Part shown: in pieces, positions 9,787 to 18,611 of the stretch | Position numbering within the stretch: the first letter of the stretch is position 1 | How the letters are laid out: each line of letters opens with the position of its first letter | Assembly (NCBI GenBank): GCA_013287855.1 | Contig: JABDCY010000003.1 | Span: 1 to 64,000, forward strand | Direction of reading: 5' to 3' | Source: Candidatus Babelota bacterium | GTDB taxonomy: Bacteria > Babelota > Babeliae > Babelales > Vermiphilaceae | DNA: 64,000 bases | Notes under the pieces: generated by a model | Told to the model about the DNA's origin: nothing | The model's input: the letters and a program-made list of their open reading frames with translations, nothing else | Databases searched by the model: none | Translations under genes and position numbers: made by a program

Positions 9787-9887
9787 CGTTATTCTCCTTC
9801 TATGAAATATATTGTAATACGCCGCGTATAATTGATAATCGTTGATTACCATGATACGAATCTTATTAATAATAACGGAAGGGAATT

Positions 9888-10244
9888 ATGAAAGATCAGG
9901 AACTAGATAATAATCAATTAGCAGAAGAGCGCACGTTACTAGCGGCAGAACGCACATTTTCTGCATGGCTGCGAACAGCTCTTGCTGCCATGGGTGGCGG
10001 ACTTGCGATTTTACGATTAATTAGCTTCAAGAGTGAATTGCACAGAACAATTGGTCATATTCTTGGTGAAACACTTATTCTGTGGGGATGTGCGATAATT
10101 CTATTTTCTGCTCTTGATTTTAAAGACACTCGTAATAAATTACGTTTTGCTAAAAATTACAAAAGTTCTACGACCGGATTTCTTGTCATTGTGGTGCCAC
10201 TTCTGGTCATGGCAGCCTTACTTATATGGATTACCTTACCATGA
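9888..10244 (+). CDS. DUF202 (YidH-like) membrane protein
   Basis: LAEERTLLAAERTFSAWLRTALAAMGGGLAI, three predicted TMs. Confidence 0.88.
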   Translation: MKDQELDNNQLAEERTLLAAERTFSAWLRTALAAMGGGLAILRLISFKSELHRTIGHILGETLILWGCAIILFSALDFKDTRNKLRFAKNYKSSTTGFLVIVVPLLVMAALLIWITLP

Positions 10245-11539
10245 ATACTATTGATCTTGGTACACAGCTCTATGTTTATGCCTATCCCTTGGTTCTCATG
10301 GATGTCACACAAAAAGCGATGACTCACGATGGTGCCAATGTAAATACATTTGTGCATGTTTCTGAATTTCCTACTGATGAGTTCAAAGATATTGTGCGAC
10401 CAAATGTTGATACGCTGTATTCGTTTGCCTGGCTTGATCTTGCACGTGCACCAATAAAGCTATCGGTGCCGGATACGCAGGGGCGCTATTATTTAATGGA
10501 GCTCATGGATGCCTGGACGAATGTGTTTGCATCACTGGGCAAACGCACCACGGGGACTAATGCGCAAGATTTTCTTATTGTAGGTCCTCGATGGACAGGT
10601 GTCGTGCCAGAAGGTGCGCACAAAATTCAATCACCAACCGATATGGTGTTGATACTTGCGCGCACGCAGACCAATGGTAAAAATGATTACGATTTTGTGC
10701 ATAAAATCCAAGCGGGCTACCAGCTAGCGCCTCTTGGCTCACCAGCGCAAGCGCTCAAAATATCATCAGTTGCTAGTGCAATTGGCACGCACACGGCGCC
10801 CGTTGATAAAGTTGCTGCAATGGATGTGCAAACGTTTTACACCATTTTTGCCCACGCGTTAAAAAATAATCCTCCCGCAGAGGCAGATGCCCCCATGCTT
10901 GAACGATTAAAAAGTATTGGGATTGTGCCCGGCAAAGATTTTGATGGCGCTGCACTTTCTACAGATCTGCTCGCAGAACTTACGCAGGGCAAAAAGCAAG
11001 CATTTAAAGAGATGACTGCAAAGATGCAGGCTATGAAACGAATTAATGGCTGGGGGATCATGCTCGATATAGGCACGTATGGCACCGATTATCTCACGCG
11101 TGCGATGATTGCCCTCATTGGTATTGGCGCAAATTTGCCGGTCGATGCCGTTTATCCAACAGCATTTGTCGATGCTGATGGCCAACCACTTAATGGCAAG
11201 AACAAGTATGTAATTCATTTTGATAAAGATCAGTTGCCACCCGCTAATGCTTTCTGGTCAATTACAATGTATAACGCTGAAAGTTTCTTAATCAAAAATC
11301 CATTACATCGTTATGCGCTTGGTGATCGCGACAACTTAATGTTTAATGCTGATGGATCATTAGATATTTTTATTCTGCACGAATCACCGGGAACAGATAA
11401 AGAATCTAATTGGTTACCAGCACCAGAAGGCTCGTTCAATCTGACCATGCGGATCTATTGGCCACAAGAATCGGTGCTCAATGGTGAGTGGGCACCGCCA
11501 GGTATCAAAAAAATAAATAAACAAATTAGAAAAAATTGA
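10226..11539 (+). CDS. DUF1254/DUF1214 domain protein
   Basis: AYPLVLMDVTQK, RPNVDTLYSFAWLDL, YYLMELMDAWTNVFASLGKRTTGT, FWSITMYNAESFLIKNPLHRYALGDRD. Confidence 0.9.
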   Translation: MDYLTMNTIDLGTQLYVYAYPLVLMDVTQKAMTHDGANVNTFVHVSEFPTDEFKDIVRPNVDTLYSFAWLDLARAPIKLSVPDTQGRYYLMELMDAWTNVFASLGKRTTGTNAQDFLIVGPRWTGVVPEGAHKIQSPTDMVLILARTQTNGKNDYDFVHKIQAGYQLAPLGSPAQALKISSVASAIGTHTAPVDKVAAMDVQTFYTIFAHALKNNPPAEADAPMLERLKSIGIVPGKDFDGAALSTDLLAELTQGKKQAFKEMTAKMQAMKRINGWGIMLDIGTYGTDYLTRAMIALIGIGANLPVDAVYPTAFVDADGQPLNGKNKYVIHFDKDQLPPANAFWSITMYNAESFLIKNPLHRYALGDRDNLMFNADGSLDIFILHESPGTDKESNWLPAPEGSFNLTMRIYWPQESVLNGEWAPPGIKKINKQIRKN

Positions 11540-11602
11540 AATTATGATGCGCTAATTCATTTTTGTTGAACACATCAGGATAAGCTGCAGCCAGGTCTAG
11601 AA

Positions 11603-12205
11603 TTATTTTTGCCACCCAACTTCTTTAAGAAAAGCCAGTAAATTCTTTTCAAACACTTCGAGTTCCGCTGCGTCCATAACTCCACCACTCTCAGGACAAC
11701 ATTCTTTTTTTCCATCGGCAAATGAAGGTAAACCAAGTAGGGCGCGTCTGTTGTCGACATTTTCTGGATCCATGAGATTGCGAGCATAGAAACCCGTTGT
11801 ACTTGGATAAAATTGTGTCCCGTAATATTGCTGTTTTCCTTCATAGAGAGCAACGCGATCAAAAAGCTTTGCATATTCATTTTGAACGGGTTGGCCATGT
11901 TTTAGTTCTTGTTCAAGATTTTGCAATGCTCGTCGCATTACATGTGGTTTTGAAATAGCATGAATAGCTATTAACCATGCAGCTTTATGTACTTTGAAAT
12001 CATACTTTGAAATGCTTGGCCAACCATAGTGCGCTAAAAAAGAATCGAGTAAATCGGCATTTTTTTCATGCAAGGAGCGCATTTCTGCGTTATATTGATT
12101 GCCAAACAATTTGCCTTCTTGTTCTAGTCGAGTGCGAACCACATCGTCTTGGGCAGCTGCATCAACTAGAAGTTGGCAGGCTTTTTCTACGCTGCTAAAT
12201 ATCAT
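11603..12205 (-). CDS. DUF6624-like protein
   Basis: LHEKNADLLDSFLAHYGWPS, AWLIAIHAISKP, RVALYEGKQQYYGTQF. Confidence 0.65.
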   Translation of the reverse strand: MIFSSVEKACQLLVDAAAQDDVVRTRLEQEGKLFGNQYNAEMRSLHEKNADLLDSFLAHYGWPSISKYDFKVHKAAWLIAIHAISKPHVMRRALQNLEQELKHGQPVQNEYAKLFDRVALYEGKQQYYGTQFYPSTTGFYARNLMDPENVDNRRALLGLPSFADGKKECCPESGGVMDAAELEVFEKNLLAFLKEVGWQK

Positions 12206-12490
12206 TGATTAATCTTTCCACACAAATCTTCATACAATTTTTCAGGATCGGCCCTAAAACCGGAACTTTTTATTTTGCGCTACTAGTGGAAACTTATCAT
12301 TGTACTGTAACAAAAAAGAAGAAAATGCTATTAGATTTTATCGTCTTTTGCTAGTAAAATGAATGAGTTGTTGCACCAACCCACGCTCTCCGATATTTGC
12401 AAAATTTGCCACTCAAGAAAATTGAGCGAATTGGACGCCAAATGATGAAGCTAAGAAAAATTTGAATCGAGTTAAAATTGTGAGCGAAAT

Positions 12491-14422
12491 ATGAAATTCA
12501 ATATGAGAGGTATAAGATCTCTGACTTCAATAGTTATTTGTGCTTTTTTTGGAATCGCATGTTCTTCCCAAAACATCAACGCAAATAAAAAACCTGCCCA
12601 GTCTATCGAAGAATTGCAAACGCAACTTGAAAATGTGCTTAAAGATATGCATGTACCTGGCATGTCCGTTGCGCTTGTGAATCGAGATGGTCCTATGTGG
12701 ACAGCTGGCCTAGGCAAAGCTGATTTAGCTAGTGATCGGACTGCAACTGCAGCAACGCTGTTCCGCATCGGGTCAGTATCTAAGGGGTTTATCTCCCTTG
12801 CTGTCCTTATGTTAGCCGATGAAGGCAAGCTCTCACTCGAAGATTCCGTGCAAAAATTAGCACCAGAAGTTTGGTTCGACAATAAGTGGGAGGCGAGCGA
12901 TCCAGTGCGTGTTGTCCATTTATTAGAAAACACCACAGGTTGGGATGACATGCATTTGCGCGAATTTGCCAAGAACCCTTCAATAATGTCCTATGGCGAT
13001 GCGCTTGATTATGATCACAGCTCGCGAACCTGTCGTTGGCGCCCTGGTACGCGCATGGCTTATTGTAATTCTGGACCAGCCGTTGCAGCCTATATTGTTG
13101 AAAAGATTACCGGTAAGAGTTTCGAAGAATATGTTGGGCAAAAATTCTTCAAACCAATTGGAATGCAAACAGCATCATACTTTCAACCGTCTTCGGAATT
13201 AACTACTGTGCTTTATCATAGTGACGGCAAAACGTCCTATCCTTACTGGAATCTACTTTATCGTTCCATTGGCGCTATCAATGCCAGCGCCAATGATATG
13301 GCAAATTATCTTCTTTTCTATCTTAATCATGGCAATCTACATGGCACACAAATCATACCTGCCGCTATCTTTAACCGAATGGAAGTCCCCTCGAGCACTT
13401 GGGCGGCTAAAGAAGGTTTGCGGGTGGGATATGGCTTGAGTAACTACTGCACCATGTATGATGGCTTTGTATATCATGGACATGATGGTAACGTGCCTGG
13501 AGGGCTTACTGCCATGGAATACATGCCTGCCGAAGGTATTGGTTATTTTTATAGTATCAACTCCGACAATCGAAAGGCGTTCGAGCAAATTGGCGCGGTC
13601 ATTCGTGTATATATTACCCGCCAACTGCAAAAACCATCTATTCCTCCGGAGATTTCACTTCCTGAAAAAACAAATGCATATACCGGTTGGTATGAACCCA
13701 ATTCACCTAGGGTCGAGTTATTTTTCTTTCTCGAACGTTTGATTGGCATGGCCTATATTCATTTCCAAGACAATAAGCTCCTTGTTAGTTCTTTAGCAGA
13801 AAAAAATGCAACATTTTTTCCTGTCACGGATACTCAGTTTCGCTATGCGCCTATGAACGAGTATCCCGACCCATTGCCAACACTCAAGTTGCTTGTGCCA
13901 AATGCCGAAGGAGAGTTCATCCAGCTTAGCTTGGGGCTGAGAAACGCATCTCTCTTACATATTACAATGAAACGCATTCCTACATGGCTTGCAATCTTTG
14001 AGATAATTATCGCTGGGTTCGTTTTGCTAATTCTTATTTCGGCTCTTGTTTATGCGCCATTTTGGATTTTGCGAGGTCTAAGTAAGAAACATCGCTGGAC
14101 TGCAGAATATAAGGTGCAACTGTGGCCAATGGTTGCAGTATTAAGCCTGCTAAGCATTCTTGCCCTATGCATGCTGTCTAACGATGTTGGTGTTGCTATC
14201 TCACGTATGGGAAACTTGACTGTCTGGTCTTTTTCTTTGTTTTTAGCAACTATCGTTTTTGCTGCCACATCAGTTACTAGTGTTCTTGCTTTGTGGTGCA
14301 CGCCTAAAGGTGATGTTCGCAGTATTGTTTACCTATATTCGGTAATAATTACTATAGCTGTGGCGATATCGACTGCTTATTTCGCATACTGGGGCATTAT
14401 CGGTTTACGTACTTGGGCATAG
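12491..14422 (+). CDS. Serine hydrolase, class C beta-lactamase/PBP-like, with C-terminal TM region
   Basis: FRIGSVSKGF (SxxK), MAYCNSG (YxN), YHGHDGNVPG (HxG); N-terminal signal; hydrophobic C-terminal helices. Confidence 0.9.
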   Translation: MKFNMRGIRSLTSIVICAFFGIACSSQNINANKKPAQSIEELQTQLENVLKDMHVPGMSVALVNRDGPMWTAGLGKADLASDRTATAATLFRIGSVSKGFISLAVLMLADEGKLSLEDSVQKLAPEVWFDNKWEASDPVRVVHLLENTTGWDDMHLREFAKNPSIMSYGDALDYDHSSRTCRWRPGTRMAYCNSGPAVAAYIVEKITGKSFEEYVGQKFFKPIGMQTASYFQPSSELTTVLYHSDGKTSYPYWNLLYRSIGAINASANDMANYLLFYLNHGNLHGTQIIPAAIFNRMEVPSSTWAAKEGLRVGYGLSNYCTMYDGFVYHGHDGNVPGGLTAMEYMPAEGIGYFYSINSDNRKAFEQIGAVIRVYITRQLQKPSIPPEISLPEKTNAYTGWYEPNSPRVELFFFLERLIGMAYIHFQDNKLLVSSLAEKNATFFPVTDTQFRYAPMNEYPDPLPTLKLLVPNAEGEFIQLSLGLRNASLLHITMKRIPTWLAIFEIIIAGFVLLILISALVYAPFWILRGLSKKHRWTAEYKVQLWPMVAVLSLLSILALCMLSNDVGVAISRMGNLTVWSFSLFLATIVFAATSVTSVLALWCTPKGDVRSIVYLYSVIITIAVAISTAYFAYWGIIGLRTWA

Positions 14423-14495
14423 AATTTGGCTTCGATGGAAGTTGGATAATTTGTTACCCATAATTGTTTTCGTTAACGGCGGGCACAGGCGGGTA

Positions 14496-15002
14496 TTAAT
14501 AAAAGTATTTAATCAAAATTATCAAGGCCATTAAACCCATGATCGCATCTTCGGCCAGCGTGACGTAGGTCATCGGCAATTTAAATACTGCACCCAAGCA
14601 AGCGCAGGTGATTTGTCTGCCTTCGGCAAGTTCACACCACACGCCAATGCTGCTCACGATCATAAGTAAAAGCGTGATGAAGTTAGCAAGTATCAGCTGA
14701 TAGCGGAAAAGATACGCGAGTCCTAGCGCAAGTTCGATAAATGGATAGGCATAGGCATAATAGATGGTTTGCTTGGCAATAATATCATACATGCTATAGG
14801 CATGCACAAAACCATTAAGATTAAAAATCTTGAATGCACTGAAGATAATAAAGAAGCTACCCATAAAATCATACATTGCACTGCGTAGATCGTAGCCATA
14901 TATAAGTTGTTTTATTACGGTGAATGCGAGAATTATCGATACTATAATGATAAGTGGTAAGAAGTTTTTGATGGTATACGGGTGTGAGGTCATTTCGTTC
15001 AT
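14496..15002 (-). CDS. DoxX/MauE-like membrane protein
   Basis: Four hydrophobic helices; start at 15002 preceded by GGAGAATC; EGRQITCACLGAVFKLPMTYVTLAEDAIM. Confidence 0.65.
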   Translation of the reverse strand: MNEMTSHPYTIKNFLPLIIIVSIILAFTVIKQLIYGYDLRSAMYDFMGSFFIIFSAFKIFNLNGFVHAYSMYDIIAKQTIYYAYAYPFIELALGLAYLFRYQLILANFITLLLMIVSSIGVWCELAEGRQITCACLGAVFKLPMTYVTLAEDAIMGLMALIILIKYFY

Positions 15003-15161
15003 GATTCTCCTTTTTAAGATACATCTTAGAATTAATTCTTTAACACACCATAAAAAATTGCCGCGCACTATGCAATAGTATGTAGTTCTTACAATTGCCT
15101 AATGTCCTCAAAATCGATATTCTAAGCATAAAACCGAAATTAACCATAGAATTTAAAAATT

Positions 15162-15719
15162 ATGATTATTCAAACCCCAGATGAACTAGTAGATATCGTT
15201 AATGAGCAGGATGAGGTAATTGCAACGGCCTGGCGCTCGCAATCAAAAGGACGTCGCTACATGCGTGGTGTGCTTGCCATTATTATCAATTCTGAAAATA
15301 AATTTTGTCTGTTTCGTAAGCGCGGTGAAAATACGAGATGGCCTTTTCATGTTGGATTGGTTGGTGGTGGAGTTCAAAGTGGCGAAAGTTATGATGAAGG
15401 CGTGCGACGAGAAGTGCTCGAAGAGATCAACCTTGATATGCACACATATTCGTGGCGCCAATTAGGCTTGATTGCGCCGCATCACATCGAATATAACGAA
15501 GAACATAAAAATCATTACGCCAATAATTTTTTTAAGATGATCTATGAGATTCGCATTGATCACGCTGAAATTCCCTATAATCCTCAGGATTTTGATGCCT
15601 ACTGGTGGCTTAGTGCCAATGAAATATATCACGGCAATCCCCTAGGTAAATTTTTTCCCGACTTGCCATGGCTCATAAAACACTTTTATCCGCATCTGTT
15701 GGTAGAGCGTAACGGCTAA
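15162..15719 (+). CDS. NUDIX hydrolase
   Basis: LVDIVNEQDEVIATAWR; Nudix box GGGVQSGESYDEGVRREVLEEINL. Confidence 0.92.
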   Translation: MIIQTPDELVDIVNEQDEVIATAWRSQSKGRRYMRGVLAIIINSENKFCLFRKRGENTRWPFHVGLVGGGVQSGESYDEGVRREVLEEINLDMHTYSWRQLGLIAPHHIEYNEEHKNHYANNFFKMIYEIRIDHAEIPYNPQDFDAYWWLSANEIYHGNPLGKFFPDLPWLIKHFYPHLLVERNG

Positions 15720-15818
15720 ATCTAGAAATTCTAAATTCTTGCGATTAAAATTGTGAGTTGTTAGTTTTAATCAATAACAAGAATAGATAAGTTCATTCAT
15801 AAAAAAAATAGGTAGTCA

Positions 15819-16061
15819 ATGAGTCCCACAGTTTTTAGGTATAAAAGTTATAGGTTTTTCTTTTTTTCTCGTGAAGAATCAAGAATGCATATTCATATTT
15901 TATCACCTGATGGGGAAGCAAAATTTTGGATTGAACCGGTAGTAGCACTTGCTGATTATAGTGGTTTTTCGGATAGGCAACTTAAAGAACTTGCGAAGGT
16001 AGTTGAAGAACATGGCAAAGAAATTGAAAAAGCTTGGAAAAAGCACTTCAGCGTCAGCTGA
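15819..16061 (+). CDS. DUF4160-like protein
   Basis: MSPTVFRYKSYRFFFFSREESRMHIHILSPDGEAKFWIEP. Confidence 0.85.
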   Translation: MSPTVFRYKSYRFFFFSREESRMHIHILSPDGEAKFWIEPVVALADYSGFSDRQLKELAKVVEEHGKEIEKAWKKHFSVS

Positions 16062-16281
16062 AATACAAAACATTTCTAATCAAGGTATTTGGATTTTGAT
16101 TAACGATCAAGAATTCTTCATGCCTTTCAAAGAGTTTCCTTGGTTTCTAACCGCGACCATAGAACAAATTTATAACTTAGAATTTTTTCATGAAAAACAT
16201 CTTCATTGGCCAGCATTAGATGTAGATCTTGAACTCGAATCTCTTAAACACTTAGAAGCCTATCCACTCAAATATTCATAA
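16003..16281 (+). CDS. DUF2442-like protein
   Basis: FFMPFKEFPWF..A..EQIYNLEF..EKHLHWPALDVDLELESL; overlaps the preceding ORF. The exact start is uncertain. Confidence 0.8.
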   Translation: MKNMAKKLKKLGKSTSASAEIQNISNQGIWILINDQEFFMPFKEFPWFLTATIEQIYNLEFFHEKHLHWPALDVDLELESLKHLEAYPLKYS

Positions 16282-16285
16282 TTTC

Positions 16286-17653
16286 ATGAAAAAAACTTAT
16301 CTCATTATCGGCGCATCTGCTGCTGGAATTTCAGCAGTAAACAAAATTCGTCAGTTGGACCCGGATGCTACTATTGTCTGCATCAGTGATGAGGCTGAAT
16401 TTCCGTACAACAAATGTTTTTTGGCCGATTATCTTGCCGGTAGCAAAACCCAAGAACAGTTGGCTATTTTTACCCCCGAACTTGTACGACAAAAAAATGT
16501 TCAGCTTCTTCTTGGTAAAAAAGTTTCCCAACTTCATTGCGCCGAAAAACAGATTGAACTGACTGATGGTCAAAGAATTTCTTACGACGTGCTGCTCATT
16601 GCAACGGGAACTAGTCCCATTAAACCCAATATTCCAGGCATCGATGCGCAAGGTGTGTTTAATTTTCATGGCCTTGGGCATGCCACTTCCTTGCTGCAGT
16701 TTGTTAAACAATTAACCGTTCGTGGTGAGTCCTTCGACCCAGCCTTCGCTAAAGCGTCGGCGGGCGAAGCAGGCTGGGCGTTTACTCCCGAGCTTAGTCG
16801 AGGGGTCAGGACAGGCGGCATCGAACCAGGGCCCCAATTGGAGCTTCAGCGTAAATTGGGTAAAACCATAATTCCTTATAAAACGCTTAACGCGGTGATC
16901 ATCGGGGCAGGATTGAGCGGACTTGAATGCGCTGATGCGCTTACGGCGCAGGGTGTAAAAGTCACGGTAGTTGAACGCGCAGAACAAATATTGCCACGTC
17001 TTGTGGATACGCAGGGCGCTGCATTCATTGAAAATGCGATGCGCAATCTTGGTGTTGTTTGTCTGACGCAGCACATGGTGACAGAAATCATAATAAAGGA
17101 ACAACGCGTTGCTGGCGTCACCTTGGCCAACGGTACTGTTATTCCTGCAGATGTGGTGGTGTGCGCTCTTGGAGCTCGGCCAAATACAGCATTTACTGCT
17201 GAAGCGGGAATAAAGATGCAGGATGCATGGATTCAGGTTGATGTGTTCATGCAAACTAGTATTCCCGGGATTTTTGCCGCAGGTGATGTGGTAGTAGTCA
17301 AAGATCAAATTTCTGGAAATCTGGTGCCAAGTTGTACTTGGTCAGATGCAATGCATCAGGGCTTAATTGCGGCCCATAATATGGTAGGGCAACCAAGGGC
17401 GCATCCTGGCGTTACGGTGATCACTAGTTCTGCATTTTTTGGGGTAAAATTTGCCTCATGTGGACCCATCAGTAATCAGCATGAACTTGAGGTAGCGCAC
17501 AAAACCACTGAGTCCGAATACAAAATGTTACTGACCAAAGACGCTGTTCTTAAAGGCTTTCTCATAATCGCGCCAGCCCTTTCTCTGGGAAATTACCGCA
17601 AAGCGGTACTGACGGGCCAAAAAATAGTTCCAGAAGAGCTTATTGGCCTTTAG
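16286..17653 (+). CDS. FAD-dependent NAD(P)/pyridine nucleotide-disulfide oxidoreductase with an in-frame repeat-derived insert
   Basis: YLIIGASAAGISAV, TGTSPIKPNIPG, VIIGAGLSGLECADAL, GIFAAGDVV; insert VRGESFDPAFAKASAGEAGWAFTPELSRGVRTGGIEPG. Confidence 0.9.
   Translation: MKKTYLIIGASAAGISAVNKIRQLDPDATIVCISDEAEFPYNKCFLADYLAGSKTQEQLAIFTPELVRQKNVQLLLGKKVSQLHCAEKQIELTDGQRISYDVLLIATGTSPIKPNIPGIDAQGVFNFHGLGHATSLLQFVKQLTVRGESFDPAFAKASAGEAGWAFTPELSRGVRTGGIEPGPQLELQRKLGKTIIPYKTLNAVIIGAGLSGLECADALTAQGVKVTVVERAEQILPRLVDTQGAAFIENAMRNLGVVCLTQHMVTEIIIKEQRVAGVTLANGTVIPADVVVCALGARPNTAFTAEAGIKMQDAWIQVDVFMQTSIPGIFAAGDVVVVKDQISGNLVPSCTWSDAMHQGLIAAHNMVGQPRAHPGVTVITSSAFFGVKFASCGPISNQHELEVAHKTTESEYKMLLTKDAVLKGFLIIAPALSLGNYRKAVLTGQKIVPEELIGL
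16717..16830. repeat. Dispersed repeat, family B, within the oxidoreductase CDS
   Basis: CCGTTCGTGGTGAG..CTTCGAC..CTTCGCTAAAGCGTCGGCGGGCGAAG..GAGCTTAGTCGAGGGG..TCGAACCAGG. Confidence 0.85.
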
Positions 17654-17759
17654 ACAGGCCTTTTGACGTCTCGAATATTTCCGTTTATTGTTTAAATAAC
17701 TACAAAAGCAAAATGAGATGCGCAAAGTATTTCAGTTAGAAACAATAATGGAGGAATAT

Positions 17760-18611
17760 ATGATTAGTTTCAAAAAACCTTTCTCATTACGAATGGCAGC
17801 AACTATCGCCCTAACCACAATGTCGCCATTGCAACACATCAAAGCAGATTTTAGTATTGTTGATACCCTAGCCTCAATAGGAAAGAACGCGCCGAAGTTT
17901 ATCAAAAATGCGGGTTACTCTGCATATGAGGGACTCCAATCTGTTGGCGGTGGCACTGAACTTAAACATGCTTTTGAAGGTGCTGCACGAATTGGCGCTG
18001 CTTGGGCGGCCTGGAATGGTTTCCAGCTCTGGTATGATTATTATCGACAAAATGGTCCTCTTAGCACGTTGCAAGAGCAGTTAAAAACTACCCCATCAGA
18101 AAAGTTAAATATGGGTGATGTTAAATTAGCATTGCGAGAACATAATCAACAAAAATTGCGTCTTGCTTTGCAAAATCTGAACATCGAGCAAGAAATTGCC
18201 GCGCTTGAAAAATGCAAACAACAGTTAGCGCCATATCTTACCATCGGTGGTTTGGTGGGCATGCCACAAGAAATTAAAATCCCATTGCTAACCGTGTACC
18301 CAAATAGATTTATTGCTGCGCTTGAACGTATCTACAAATACAAAGTTACTGATACCTCATTGCAATCGGCTTACACTTTGCAAGAAAAAATAAATAACCT
18401 GACGCTCGATCAGCTTGAGCAAATGGAAAAAGCGGTGGAACGCCATCTTGGCAAATGGGGACGCGTCTGGGCATTTATTACCGTTAAGCCAACTTACGGG
18501 TTCGCTGCAGAAATGTACTGGAACTGTATCGCAAAAATTGCGTACTTGCGCAAATGCGCTGCACTGCTAGGTGGTGGACATCCAGCCGTTACCATAGTTC
18601 ATCATGTCTAA
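17760..18611 (+). CDS. Secreted/membrane protein of unknown function
   Basis: ATG at 17760 after GGAGG; signal peptide MISFKKPFSLRMAATIALTTMSPLQHIKA. Confidence 0.7.
   Translation: MISFKKPFSLRMAATIALTTMSPLQHIKADFSIVDTLASIGKNAPKFIKNAGYSAYEGLQSVGGGTELKHAFEGAARIGAAWAAWNGFQLWYDYYRQNGPLSTLQEQLKTTPSEKLNMGDVKLALREHNQQKLRLALQNLNIEQEIAALEKCKQQLAPYLTIGGLVGMPQEIKIPLLTVYPNRFIAALERIYKYKVTDTSLQSAYTLQEKINNLTLDQLEQMEKAVERHLGKWGRVWAFITVKPTYGFAAEMYWNCIAKIAYLRKCAALLGGGHPAVTIVHHV

Noticed and set aside
16712-17308. 198-aa minus-strand ORF
   Set aside because: Antisense to the well-supported FAD oxidoreductase; created by the GC-richer repeat.
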